Positions 24,564 through 32,936 of a stretch of 64,000 nucleotides of DNA are shown piece by piece. The notes beneath the pieces are model-generated. The model was not told the origin of the DNA and searched no databases. It worked only from the letters and a program-made list of their open reading frames with translations. The translations under genes were made by a program, and so were the position numbers. Within the stretch, counting starts at the first letter, position 1, and every line of letters begins with the position of its first letter. Source of the DNA: Arthrobacter globiformis. Lineage in GTDB: Bacteria > Actinomycetota > Actinomycetes > Actinomycetales > Micrococcaceae. Location: positions 1-64,000 of the forward strand of contig NZ_QLNP01000062.1 of NCBI RefSeq assembly GCF_003261175.1, given 5' to 3'.

Positions 24564-25890
24564 GGTGGTCGGCTTCCCCGGCCGTGACGGACATCCCCGC
24601 GAGAGCGGGCTGTAGAACCAACTGGCCAGCACCGCCTTCGTCCGCAGTATTGGAGTCGCCCGCGGCGTAAGGGATGAACGCTGTCACCCGGAAGTGTTCG
24701 CCGTCGGGACCTGCTGTCAGCCAGCCGCCTGCCAGGTGCGCCCGTTCGCGCATCCCGGGAACGCCTCGGCCGAGCCGCTGCGGTGCAGGATCCGCTGCCG
24801 GTTGCTTGGACGCCGTTTCCGATGCCACGTGCAAGGTCAGGCCCGGCCCGCTCCAGTCGAAGTGGAGGCGGACAGCCGTTCCGCGCCCGCCGTGCTTGAG
24901 GGCGTTGGTCAGGCATTCCTGCACGATGCGGAACACCGCCACCTGCTGCCCGCCTGAAAGCTCAACACGGGTTCCGGATTCGCTGGACTGGATCTTCAGG
25001 CTGCCCCGCTGCATGCCCTCGACCAGTGTCTCGATATCACTGAGCCGCGGCTGCGGGGCTGCCATGCCGTCGTCCCGGACCCCTTCGATGACCCGCTGGG
25101 CGTCCACCAGCGCAGTCCGGGCCGACCCTGCAATATTTTCCAGTGCGCTGAGAACCGCTTTCGGCTGGTCGCGGCTTAGGTACCGGGTTCCGTCAGCCTG
25201 AGCTACAATGACGGCGAGGGAATGGGCCAGGACGTCATGGAGATCGCGGGCGATGCGGGTTCGTTCCTGCTCCACGATCAAGTCGACCTCGGCCGCCCGG
25301 AGCGTGGTCTGGGCAAGGTCCCGCGCACGGAACAGACTGCTGCGTTCCTGATAGAAGGCCAGCAGAAGACCGAGGGTAAAGCACGCTGCTGCGATCAGGA
25401 CGAGGAGGGCGAAGAGTTGCCAACCGTTGTGGCGGAGCATCAACATGTCGCCCCCGTAGGAAATGAACCAGCCCACGCCGGCGCCGTACCTCCACGAAAG
25501 CAGGAGGAACGCCATGATGGCTGCGAAGAACACGTTGGCGCCCGCTGCGGCAAGCCGCATCCGGCCCTGGCCCGTCCAGGAAATGAAGGCAAGCGCCACG
25601 AAGGAACCAATGTATATCGCCCAGTTGTTGTCGTACATGGGCGGAATGAGATGTGCCAACTGGCCGGCGAGCAGCAAAGCTGTCAACGCCAGTGACGCCA
25701 CCGGCAGCCAGGCGGCGGCAGCGATTGACAGCGTGATCAGTACCAGCGGCCATGTTCCGTACCAGGTGGCCAGCGCCAGCCCAAGACCGGGTGCCATCCT
25801 GCCGGCTTCAGCCACGCACCACAGGGAGAAGAAAATGACGGCCGCCACCGGGGCGCCCCAATGCCGCGCAAACTTCAGAATCGGTTCCAT
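24556..25890 (-). CDS. Sensor histidine kinase, HisKA_3 type
   Basis: 444 residues from the ATG at 25890 (an upstream frame to 26010 lacks a ribosome site). Five to six membrane helices occupy about 10-165, with little extracellular sequence, so it probably senses a membrane-associated signal. The dimerisation/phospho-acceptor helix ERTRIARDLHDVLAHSLAVI places the His at about 218. The ATPase domain has RIVQECLTNALKHGGRGTAV (N box) and GRGVPGMRERAHLAGG (G box). It phosphorylates the response regulator encoded immediately downstream. Confidence 0.92.
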   Translation of the reverse strand: MEPILKFARHWGAPVAAVIFFSLWCVAEAGRMAPGLGLALATWYGTWPLVLITLSIAAAAWLPVASLALTALLLAGQLAHLIPPMYDNNWAIYIGSFVALAFISWTGQGRMRLAAAGANVFFAAIMAFLLLSWRYGAGVGWFISYGGDMLMLRHNGWQLFALLVLIAAACFTLGLLLAFYQERSSLFRARDLAQTTLRAAEVDLIVEQERTRIARDLHDVLAHSLAVIVAQADGTRYLSRDQPKAVLSALENIAGSARTALVDAQRVIEGVRDDGMAAPQPRLSDIETLVEGMQRGSLKIQSSESGTRVELSGGQQVAVFRIVQECLTNALKHGGRGTAVRLHFDWSGPGLTLHVASETASKQPAADPAPQRLGRGVPGMRERAHLAGGWLTAGPDGEHFRVTAFIPYAAGDSNTADEGGAGQLVLQPALAGMSVTAGEADHHG

Positions 25891-26080
25891 GCCTGCCACC
25901 CTATCCACGGCAATCACGCTCCAAGAGCCATATCCGGCCAATCTCCACCCGGGAGCCAGAACAATCATCCCGAAGGCCAGAACTGGACGAAACAACCGAA
26001 AATTGTCCATCGGTGTTGGTCATCGGGCCCGGCTCGGGACGCCGTGAGATGCCGGTGCTACGATTGCTACGGAGGCAATC

Positions 26081-26347
26081 ATGACGACAATTCCGCACCG
26101 CGAGCTCCGGAATGAGAGCAGCAAAATCCTTGAGCGCGTGAAGAATGGCGAAACCATCGACGTCACCAATAACGGTGAAGTGGCAGCCACTTTGATTCCA
26201 CCTGCCGCCTCACCCTTCGAACGGCTCCTGTTGTCGGGGAGCGTCCGTCAGGCCACAGAAAGCGCTGTCGATTTCACAGTCCTGCCCCGTGTTAAGTCAG
26301 AAGCAAGTACCCCGGAAATCCTGGCTGACCTTCGTGGCGATCGGTGA
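26081..26347 (+). CDS. Phd/YefM-type antitoxin
   Basis: 88 residues with GGAGG upstream of the ATG. The N-terminal domain HRELRNESSKILERVKNGET, then DVTNNGEVAATLIP matches the Phd/YefM DNA-binding fold (R.e....r.ii..V..Ge...vT..G.pva.l.P). The C-terminal part (VLPRVKSEASTPEILADLRGD) should wrap the toxin. The last 4 bp (GTGA) overlap the start of the PIN-domain toxin. Such operons are normally autorepressed by the antitoxin-toxin complex. Confidence 0.9.
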   Translation: MTTIPHRELRNESSKILERVKNGETIDVTNNGEVAATLIPPAASPFERLLLSGSVRQATESAVDFTVLPRVKSEASTPEILADLRGDR

Positions 26348-26739
26348 TCATCTACGTAGACACGTCCGGCGCCCTCAAGCTGGCGGTCGAGGAGCCCGAC
26401 TCCTCTGCGGTCGCCGAGTATCTCGCAACAGCAGCGCATAGGGGCGACCGGCTGGTTGCCTCGATGCTCCTGTACACCGAGCTGCATTGCGCCGGAAAGC
26501 GCCGCCAGTTGCCGTCCGAGCTGATCAACAGGGTTTTGAACAGAATCAACCTTGTAGACCTAGCCCGCTCGGACCTCATGTACGCGGCCGCGATGCCCGG
26601 GAAGCTGCGCAGCGCCGACGCGATCCACCTCGCGGCAGCCATCAGGTTGCAGGTGGATGCCCTGATCGCCTACGACGTCGAACTGATCACGGCGGCAAGC
26701 GACGCCGGACTCAACGCCCTGTCGCCGGGCAAAAACTAA
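26344..26739 (+). CDS. vapC: PIN-domain toxin, VapC type
   Basis: 131 residues; the GTG start overlaps the antitoxin stop. The four acidic residues of the PIN nuclease site are visible: Asp in IIYVDTSGALKL (about 6), Glu in LLYTELHCAGKR (about 42), Asp in LRSADAIHLAAA (about 97) and Asp in IAYDVELITAA. VapC enzymes cleave tRNA or rRNA when freed from the antitoxin. All key residues are present, so the toxin looks functional. Confidence 0.92.
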   Translation: MIIYVDTSGALKLAVEEPDSSAVAEYLATAAHRGDRLVASMLLYTELHCAGKRRQLPSELINRVLNRINLVDLARSDLMYAAAMPGKLRSADAIHLAAAIRLQVDALIAYDVELITAASDAGLNALSPGKN

Positions 26740-26809
26740 CCCCGGCCCGCGTTCAATCCTGTAAGCGTTGGCGAGCACCGGGCGCCCGCCAAGCATCCGC
26801 CGTCGGGCC

Positions 26810-26857
26810 TTGCCCACCATCAAACCCCGCTCTAAAATTAGACAATCTAGTTTTAGA
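26810..26857 (+). promoter_or_regulatory. Promoter with overlapping palindromic operator
   Basis: -35 TTGCCC (26810-26815), a 17-bp spacer and -10 TAAAAT (26833-26838). A palindrome TCTAAAA-T-TAG-ACAAT-CTA-G-TTTTAGA (26831-26857) covers the -10 and the probable start site, the classical placement for a repressor, perhaps MarR- or PadR-type. It should drive the small frame at 26867, the membrane protein and possibly the GH15 gene. Confidence 0.6.
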
Positions 26858-26866
26858 AGGTGCGTC

Positions 26867-26917
26867 ATGAAAGCGGTACACCCCCAAACAGCACCCACGC
26901 AGCAGGCCGGCGGTTGA
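26867..26917 (+). CDS. Short leader ORF (16 codons)
   Basis: ATG with AGAAGG 6 bp upstream encodes MKAVHPQTAPTQQAGG and ends in TGA one base before the ATG of the following membrane protein. The arrangement suggests translational coupling rather than a functional peptide. It has no attenuator-like run of identical codons. Its own existence as a translated peptide is unproven. Confidence 0.4.
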   Translation: MKAVHPQTAPTQQAGG

Positions 26918-26918
26918 G

Positions 26919-27395
26919 ATGGACTGGCAAGGCTGGGCGCTGTTCGGGCTGCTGGCCACCACGGCCCTGACCGCGGTGATGATCGCCTTCCAGATGGCCG
27001 GCTGGACCCGGCTCGACCTGCCCCTGGTCCTGGGCAGCCTGGTCACTCCGGACCCGGACAAGGCCCGGATCGCCGGCTTCTTCATCCACCTCGCGGCAGG
27101 GCAGGTCTTCGCTCTGGGCTATGCGGCCGTGTTTGCGCTGCTGGGCCGGGCAACGTGGTGGATCGGCGCGCTGCTGGGACTCCTGCACGTCGCCGTCGCC
27201 CTGACCGTCATCCTGCCCCTGCTGCCGGGCATCCATCCCAGAATGGCCAGCACCAGGGCGGGTCCGGCCAGTCGCGCAGCGCTCGAACCTCCGGGCCTGC
27301 TGGGCCTGAACTACGGAATCCAGACGCCGGCGGTGGCCGTGACAGCCCATCTGGTCTACGGCTCACTGCTCGGGCTGCTGCTCACTGCCGGCTGA
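26919..27395 (+). CDS. Four-TM membrane protein, hypothetical
   Basis: 158 residues with four hydrophobic segments (WALFGLLATTALTAVMIAFQ, AGQVFALGYAAVFALLG, WWIGALLGLLHVAVALTVIL and a C-terminal VAVTAHLVYGSLLGLLLTAG). The loop GWTRLDLPLVLGSLVTPDPD and a conserved GIHPRM segment identify it as a conserved actinobacterial membrane protein of unknown role. It is preceded by the repressor-controlled promoter near 26810 and followed 41 bp later by the GH15 gene, so the two may form an operon. Confidence 0.75.
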   Translation: MDWQGWALFGLLATTALTAVMIAFQMAGWTRLDLPLVLGSLVTPDPDKARIAGFFIHLAAGQVFALGYAAVFALLGRATWWIGALLGLLHVAVALTVILPLLPGIHPRMASTRAGPASRAALEPPGLLGLNYGIQTPAVAVTAHLVYGSLLGLLLTAG

Positions 27396-27436
27396 CCCAG
27401 TGAGAGGCTGACCCAAGCGAGAGAAGGCGGCGCACC

Positions 27437-29278
27437 ATGGAGGCCACGCACTCCCCCGCCCTTGCCGACTACGGCTTGCTGGGAGACACACGCACGGCCG
27501 CCCTGGTCTCGGCTGACGGCGGCATCGACTGGCTCTGCGCGCCCACCTTCGACGGTGATCCCGTCTTCGGTGCCCTGCTCGGCGGCCCGGACGCGGGCAC
27601 CTTCCGCGCCGGCCCCGCCCGGGCCACGGAGCAAATCGTCCGCCGCTACCGGCCGCACACCGCCACGCTCGAGACGGTCTGGGCCACCGACGGCGGCACG
27701 CTGACACTCACCGAAGCAATGGTGGCGGAAGTATCGGGCCGCCTGCTGCCCACCACCCTCCTCATCCGGCGGCTGGAGGCCGACGGCGCCCCGGCGGAGG
27801 CCGCCGTCGAACTTAACCCCCGCTTCGGCGAGCGCCATCTCCGGCCCCGCGTCCGGCAGGACCGGCACGTGGTCTACGAATGGGGCGCCCTGGCGATGTC
27901 GCTCGGCGTCAGCGGCGGGGTGCGGGTGGAGCCGGGTACGACGACGGCAATCACCGTTGAGCCGGACCGTCCCGTGGTAATGGTGCTCGCCCTGGCGTAC
28001 ACGGAGCCACTGGTCTGGGTCGATCCCGAAACCGCGTGGGATCTGGTGGAGGCCGACGAAGCCCGCTGGCGGGAGTGGGCGTCAGGCATCAGCGAGGACG
28101 TCCCGTTCCGCGAAGCAGTCCTGCGGAGCCTGCTGACGCTGAAGCTGCTGACCTACTCCCCCTCGGGCGCGCCGGTCGCGGCCCCCACCACGTCCCTGCC
28201 GGAGGACCCGGGCGGCATCCGAAACTGGGATTACCGGTACGCGTGGCCGCGGGACGCCAGCATTGGCATCGCCGCTTTCCTCGGGCTGGGCAAAGACGGC
28301 GAGGCCCTGAACTTCCTGAACTGGCTCCTGCACGCGAGCAGGCTGCAGCGGCCCCGGCTGCCGGCGCTGCTGACACTGACCGGAGGGCATGTCCCCCGCG
28401 AGCGCACGCTGGAGGGCTGGCCGGGCTACGCGGGCAGCGCTCCGGTGCGGGTGGGCAACGGCGCCGCGCACCAACACCAGCTCGACGGCTACGGCTGGGT
28501 CCTTGACGCCGCGTGGAACCTCGTCCGGCAGGGGCACCGGCTTAATTCGGAGACGTGGCGGGCCATGCGCGGCTTTACCGATCTCGTGGCCCGGCGCTGG
28601 CCGGAGCCCGACGCCGGTATCTGGGAAATCAGGGCTGACGCGGCGCATCATGTGCATTCCAAGATCATGGGCTGGCTGGCCTTGGACCGGGCGCTCCGCA
28701 TTGCCCGGAGCCACCGCATCAGCGCCCGGCGCCGGCGCCGGTGGGAAAGCGCGCGGGAAGCACTCGCCGCCGACATCAGGATCCACGGCTTCGACGCCGC
28801 GAAGAACACGTACACCCGCTCGTACGGCTCGGGTGATCTCGATTCCGCGCTGCTGATCCTGCCTGTGACCGGCTTCGAGCCGCCGGACGCGGACCGCCTG
28901 CGCGGCACGGTGGATGCGGTGCGGTCGGAGCTTTCGGCCGGCTACCCTTTCCTGTACCGCTACCCGCCGGGCCAGGACGGGCTGCCCGGGGATGAGGGAG
29001 CTTTTCTGCCCTGCTCGTTCTGGCTCGCCCAGGCCCTGGCACTCACGGGACGGGCAACGGAGGCCGCGGAAATGTTCAAGGCCCTGCTGGAGCACGCAAG
29101 TCCGCTGGGCCTGTTCAGCGAGGAGATTGATCCCGGCTCAGGGGCCTTGCTCGGCAACTATCCGCAGGCACTGACACACGCCGTGCTGGTCCAGGCGGCG
29201 CTGGCCCTCCGCGACGCTGCTGCGCAGGGAAAAGAGATGACACTTCTTCCGCGGGCCTGTCGCCAGGAGGAGCGCTGA
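27437..29278 (+). CDS. Glycoside hydrolase family 15 (glucoamylase/trehalase-like)
   Basis: 613 residues, no signal peptide, cytoplasmic. The N-terminal beta-sandwich (LADYGLLGDTRTAALVSADG, then GIDWLCAPTFDGDPVFGALL) is followed by the (alpha/alpha)6 barrel: RNWDYRYAWPRDASIGIAAF, YAGSAPVRVGN, PDAGIWEIR (probable general acid Glu) and LFSEEIDPGSGALLGNYPQA (general base Glu). In actinobacteria this GH15 type is often a trehalase; glucoamylase activity is the alternative. The length is typical. It is probably co-transcribed with the preceding membrane protein. Confidence 0.9.
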   Translation: MEATHSPALADYGLLGDTRTAALVSADGGIDWLCAPTFDGDPVFGALLGGPDAGTFRAGPARATEQIVRRYRPHTATLETVWATDGGTLTLTEAMVAEVSGRLLPTTLLIRRLEADGAPAEAAVELNPRFGERHLRPRVRQDRHVVYEWGALAMSLGVSGGVRVEPGTTTAITVEPDRPVVMVLALAYTEPLVWVDPETAWDLVEADEARWREWASGISEDVPFREAVLRSLLTLKLLTYSPSGAPVAAPTTSLPEDPGGIRNWDYRYAWPRDASIGIAAFLGLGKDGEALNFLNWLLHASRLQRPRLPALLTLTGGHVPRERTLEGWPGYAGSAPVRVGNGAAHQHQLDGYGWVLDAAWNLVRQGHRLNSETWRAMRGFTDLVARRWPEPDAGIWEIRADAAHHVHSKIMGWLALDRALRIARSHRISARRRRRWESAREALAADIRIHGFDAAKNTYTRSYGSGDLDSALLILPVTGFEPPDADRLRGTVDAVRSELSAGYPFLYRYPPGQDGLPGDEGAFLPCSFWLAQALALTGRATEAAEMFKALLEHASPLGLFSEEIDPGSGALLGNYPQALTHAVLVQAALALRDAAAQGKEMTLLPRACRQEER

Positions 29279-29297
29279 CGATTGCGGGCTCCTGCGT

Positions 29298-30380
29298 TTA
29301 CCGGTTTGTGGACGCGCGCTGTCCTTGGGCCGCGGCCAGGACCTCCGCCAGGGTCGCCATGGAATTGTCGCCGGGGGTTGTCATTGCCAGTGCGCCATGG
29401 GCCGCCCCGATGTCAACGGCCTCTTGCACCGGGAGTCCTTGAAGCAGGCCGTAGATAAGGCCGGACGAGAAACCGTCGCCGCCTCCAACCCGGTCGAGAA
29501 TCTCCAGTTCTTTCCGTTCCCGTGACATGACGGTTCCGGTCGCTGATGTGTGGCACATGCCGTGCCAGTCGTTGCGGCTGGCACTGCTGACGTTGCGGAC
29601 GGTTGTAGCCACCATGCCCAGGTTGGGGAACCGCGCAAGTGTCCGGGAGGCGATGGCAGTGAAACGCGGCGCTCCGGCCACGGACTCGGAGGGAGCCTCG
29701 ATGCCAAGTCTGTCGACAAAATCGGTTTCACCCCCAATAACGACGTCGGCGGCTTCTGCCAGCTGCGTAAATACGGCGGCCGCGCGCTGCCGGCCCCCGT
29801 GGCCTGCCCACAGGCTGGGACGGTAGTTGAGGTCAACGGAGACAACCGTGCCGTGCTTCCGAGCGGACGTCATGGCTGCAATCGCCGTCGCGCAGGAGTT
29901 TTCGGAGAGCCCGGCGAAGATTCCGCCGGTGTGGAACCACCGGACGCCGCGCACACCGAAGAGGTGCTCGAAGTCCACGTCCCCGGAATTCATCTGCGAG
30001 ACTGCCGTATTTCCGCGGTCGGAGACGCCGCGCGCGCCGCGGATGCCAAAGCCCCGTTCGGTGAAGTTCAGCCCGTTCCGGGCATCGCGTCCCAGGCCGT
30101 CGTACGGAACCCACTTGATGAGGGAGGTGTCCACTCCGCCGGCGCGGGCCATTCCCTCAATGAGATGGCCAATGTCATTGTCAACGAGTGCTGACAGGGC
30201 CGCTGTCCGCTGCCCAAAGACATGGCTCAGCGCACGGATGGCGTTGTACTCGCCGCCGCCCTCCCAGACGTCGAAGTGCCGGGCAGTGCGGATCCGTCCG
30301 GCTCCCGGATCCAGCCGCAGCATGATCTCACCGAGTGCCACGGCGTCATAGGACGCGTCGGCTTTGACCGTCAGAGCCAT
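29298..30380 (-). CDS. kdgK: PfkB-family sugar kinase, probable 2-keto-3-deoxygluconate kinase
   Basis: 360 residues from the ATG at 30380, which overlaps the aldolase stop (TGATG). The N-terminal YDAVALGEIMLRLDPG and the ATP/catalytic site VGGGDGFSSGLIYGLLQG (about 300-317) are PfkB signatures. It has the length and N-terminal style of KdgK. It phosphorylates 2-keto-3-deoxygluconate to KDPG, the substrate of the aldolase encoded immediately upstream. Last gene of operon A of the sugar-acid island. Confidence 0.88.
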   Translation of the reverse strand: MALTVKADASYDAVALGEIMLRLDPGAGRIRTARHFDVWEGGGEYNAIRALSHVFGQRTAALSALVDNDIGHLIEGMARAGGVDTSLIKWVPYDGLGRDARNGLNFTERGFGIRGARGVSDRGNTAVSQMNSGDVDFEHLFGVRGVRWFHTGGIFAGLSENSCATAIAAMTSARKHGTVVSVDLNYRPSLWAGHGGRQRAAAVFTQLAEAADVVIGGETDFVDRLGIEAPSESVAGAPRFTAIASRTLARFPNLGMVATTVRNVSSASRNDWHGMCHTSATGTVMSRERKELEILDRVGGGDGFSSGLIYGLLQGLPVQEAVDIGAAHGALAMTTPGDNSMATLAEVLAAAQGQRASTNR

Positions 30381-31048
30381 CAGCTCGCTCCCTGCGCCTG
30401 GCGGATGCGTTCGGCCAGCTGCGCACGGGTTGCGGTGCACAGCCGGGCAATCTCCTGGTAGTCGCCAGCAGCCTGCGCGGCACGGGGAACCATCCAGCTG
30501 CCCCCGGCGGCGAACACAGCGGGATGGTCGAGATAGGTGTTCACATTGTCCGGGCGTAGGCCGCCGCTGGGCATGAAGCGTACCTCGGGGAAGGGGCCGG
30601 CGAGTGCGCTGAGCATTGGCAGGCCCCCTGCCTGTTCTGCGGGAAAGAACTTCACATGCCGGAGGCCGGCGGCTACCGCCGCCTGAAGTTCTGAGGCTGT
30701 TGCGACCCCCGGGATGGCTGTGACGCCGCGTTCACGGCACCGTGCAACGACGTCCGCTCCGAACCCGGGGCTGACGATGAATCGCGCCCCCGCATCGGCG
30801 GCGAGGTCCACATCCGCGGCGTTCAGCACAGTGCCGGCACCGAGCAGAAGATCGGTGCGGCCGCGAAGCCCTTTCAGCGCTTCCAGGCCAGCAGGCGTAC
30901 GGAGCGTGATCTCTGCGCAGGCTATTCCGCCTGCGATGAGCGCATCGGCGAGTTCGTTCGCCCCGGCAGGGTCGTCAAGGACAACGACGGGAACAATCTG
31001 GATTTCAGAGAGTATGCCCGTGACGGTTGCTGTTGAAGTGTGAGTCAT
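30380..31048 (-). CDS. eda: KDPG/KHG aldolase
   Basis: 222 residues. Class I aldolase: AEITLRTPAGLEAL carries the catalytic Glu, GAGTVLNAADVDLAADAGAR the phosphate-side loop, and LRHVKFFPAEQAGG the Schiff-base lysine (about 146). It cleaves 2-keto-3-deoxy-6-phosphogluconate to pyruvate and glyceraldehyde 3-phosphate. The ATG overlaps the SDR gene stop (31045-31048), and its own stop overlaps the kinase start, so kduD-eda-kdgK are translationally coupled. Confidence 0.93.
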   Translation of the reverse strand: MTHTSTATVTGILSEIQIVPVVVLDDPAGANELADALIAGGIACAEITLRTPAGLEALKGLRGRTDLLLGAGTVLNAADVDLAADAGARFIVSPGFGADVVARCRERGVTAIPGVATASELQAAVAAGLRHVKFFPAEQAGGLPMLSALAGPFPEVRFMPSGGLRPDNVNTYLDHPAVFAAGGSWMVPRAAQAAGDYQEIARLCTATRAQLAERIRQAQGAS

Positions 31049-31815
31049 CGTCCCAGCCAGCCGCCGTCCACGGACAGCACCGTGCCGGAGACGTAGTCCG
31101 AAGCGGGGCTGGCCAGGAAGACGGCAGCACCGGCCATGTCGCCGGCAGTCCCCCAGCGGCCCGCCGGGATACGGTCCAGTATTGCCTGGGACCGTTTCGG
31201 ATCGTTGCGCAGCGCCTCCGTGTTATCTGTGGCGATATACCCGGGTGCGATGGCGTTGACGTTGATGCCGTGGACCGCCCACTCGTTGGACAGCGCCTTA
31301 GTCAGGCCGGCGATGCCGGACTTGGCTGCGGTATATCCGGGGACGTTGATGCCGCCCTGGAAACTCAGCAGGGACGCGGTGAAGATGATCTTGCCACCGG
31401 CGCCGCGCTCGATCATGGACCGGCCGATTGCGCGGCTGAGCACGAACTGCGAGGACAGGTTCACCTGCAGCACATGGTCCCAGAGCTCGTCCGGGTGCTC
31501 TGCCGCGGGCGCCCGTTCGATGGTGCCCGCGTTGTTCACAAGAATGTCGACGGGCCGCTCCATGGCGGCCAGCTCAGTCCCAAGGGCGCCCACCGCGTCC
31601 CGGTCAGAAAAGTCGACAGTGCGGGCGCTGAATTTGCGCCCGTGTGACTCAACCGCCTGCGCAACCTGGCTGCCCTCGGACTCCAGCGTTGCGCTGACGC
31701 CGATGATGTCGGCTCCGGCGGCGGCCAGGGCCTCGGCCATTGCCCGGCCCAGCCCGCGTTTCGCGCCGGTCACAACAGCAAGTTTCCCGGTCAGGTCGAA
31801 GGGATGGGTGCTCAC
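31045..31815 (-). CDS. kduD: SDR oxidoreductase, KduD-like
   Basis: 256 residues. Classical short-chain dehydrogenase: TGAKRGLGRAMAEAL (NAD loop), LVNNAGTIERAP, catalytic Ser in TASLLSFQGG, YTAAK catalytic Tyr-Lys, and IAPGYIATDNTEALRND. The pattern IIGVSATLESEGSQ and the RxPAGRWG segment match 2-deoxy-D-gluconate 3-dehydrogenase (KduD), which makes 2-keto-3-deoxygluconate from the 2,5-diketo acid. The context with KDPG aldolase and KDG kinase agrees. Other sugar-acid dehydrogenations are possible. Overlaps both neighbours by 4 bp. Confidence 0.85.
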   Translation of the reverse strand: MSTHPFDLTGKLAVVTGAKRGLGRAMAEALAAAGADIIGVSATLESEGSQVAQAVESHGRKFSARTVDFSDRDAVGALGTELAAMERPVDILVNNAGTIERAPAAEHPDELWDHVLQVNLSSQFVLSRAIGRSMIERGAGGKIIFTASLLSFQGGINVPGYTAAKSGIAGLTKALSNEWAVHGINVNAIAPGYIATDNTEALRNDPKRSQAILDRIPAGRWGTAGDMAGAAVFLASPASDYVSGTVLSVDGGWLGR

Positions 31816-32837
31816 GCCGGTACCGCCTGGCAGTCCACGAGGATTTTCATGGCGTCCCCGGCGGCGAGGCGGCTGAAAGCATCAGCTGTCTGCTCCAGCG
31901 GAACGGTTCCGGTGATCATTTGGTCGGCCGGTATCACGCCGGCGGCCAGCAGCTCCACCGCCGTTTCGAAGTCCCGGCGTTCGTAGACGCGGGCGCCCAC
32001 GAGGGTCAGTTCGCGCCAAAACACTCGCTGAAGGTCCACAGGCCTGGGCTGGGGGTGGATGGCCACGATCACGAGCCGGCCCCGCACCTTTGCCAGCGCG
32101 GTCGCTCCCAGCACCGCGGCTGCGGCCCCGGAGACCTCGAAGACGACATCGGCACCGGCGCCCCCTGTCCAGGTGTTGACCCATTCGACCTGGTCCTGCG
32201 CCTGGGGGTCGAGTACTTCAAAGCCCAACTCCTGAATCATGGCGCGGCGGTCGCCGTCGAGCTCCAGCACCACAACCTCAGCGCCCGCATGCCGGGCGGT
32301 GGTGGCTATGAGGACACCGATGGGGCCGCCGCCGATGACGACGGCCTTATCCCCCGGCTGAATCTCCGCGCGGCGGACGTCGTGGACCGATACAGCGACG
32401 GGTTCAACCAGGGCGGCGTGATCCAGGCGCAGGGATTCCGGCAGCTTAACCAGGACGTTCGCCGGGACGTTCCACTGCTTCTGGAGCGAACCTGCCGAGT
32501 CGATGCCGATGAAGTTCAGATTCTGGCAAATATGCTGGTGCCCGGCCTTGCAGGCGGGGCAGTCCCCGCACCAGTCCAGAGGCATCACCGTGACGGGGTC
32601 GCCGAGGTTCCAGCCGCTGACGCCGTCGCCGAGCGCTGAGATACGGCCGGACATTTCGTGGCCGATGACTGCCGGAAAGCTGACCCGGGAGTCCATGTTG
32701 CCGTGCAAAATGTGAAGATCTGTCCCGCAGATGCCCGTGAAGGCCACGTCGATCTGCACCTCGCCGGGCGCGGGCGGGCGTTGAGTGCTTTCGACGATGT
32801 TAATGGTGCTGTTGCCGATATAGGTTGCCGCTGGCAT
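31812..32837 (-). CDS. Zinc-dependent medium-chain alcohol dehydrogenase
   Basis: 341 residues, AAAGGAAGAAAG upstream. Catalytic zinc site GICGTDLHILHG and GHEMSG; structural zinc cysteines in DWCGDCPACKAGHQHIC; Rossmann loop VIGGGPIGVLIATTARHAGA. It resembles L-threonine/sorbitol or L-galactonate dehydrogenases. In this operon, after L-fuconate dehydratase, it probably oxidises a secondary hydroxyl of a sugar or sugar acid (for example an altronate/galactonate epimer route). The exact substrate is not readable. Confidence 0.9.
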   Translation of the reverse strand: MPAATYIGNSTINIVESTQRPPAPGEVQIDVAFTGICGTDLHILHGNMDSRVSFPAVIGHEMSGRISALGDGVSGWNLGDPVTVMPLDWCGDCPACKAGHQHICQNLNFIGIDSAGSLQKQWNVPANVLVKLPESLRLDHAALVEPVAVSVHDVRRAEIQPGDKAVVIGGGPIGVLIATTARHAGAEVVVLELDGDRRAMIQELGFEVLDPQAQDQVEWVNTWTGGAGADVVFEVSGAAAAVLGATALAKVRGRLVIVAIHPQPRPVDLQRVFWRELTLVGARVYERRDFETAVELLAAGVIPADQMITGTVPLEQTADAFSRLAAGDAMKILVDCQAVPA

Positions 32838-32851
32838 GGCTTTCTTCCTTT

Positions 32852-32907
32852 GCTGGGAGGCTGTGCGGGTGCTGGGAGGCTGTGCGGGTGCTGGGAGGCT
32901 GTGCGGG
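32852..32907. repeat. 19-bp tandem repeat, about 3 copies
   Basis: The unit GCTGGGAGGCTGTGCGGGT is repeated at 32852-32870 and 32871-32889, with a third incomplete copy at 32890-32907. It lies in the spacer between the dehydratase stop and the dehydrogenase start within operon A, just upstream of the ribosome site. It is not in coding sequence, so copy number could vary freely. Confidence 0.85.
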
Positions 32908-32936
32908 GCCGGGACCGGCCCGGCCCCGCGGATGAC

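Noticed and set aside
32852-32907. Possible CRISPR array
   Set aside because: The 19-bp units are directly adjacent with no spacers; it is a simple tandem repeat.
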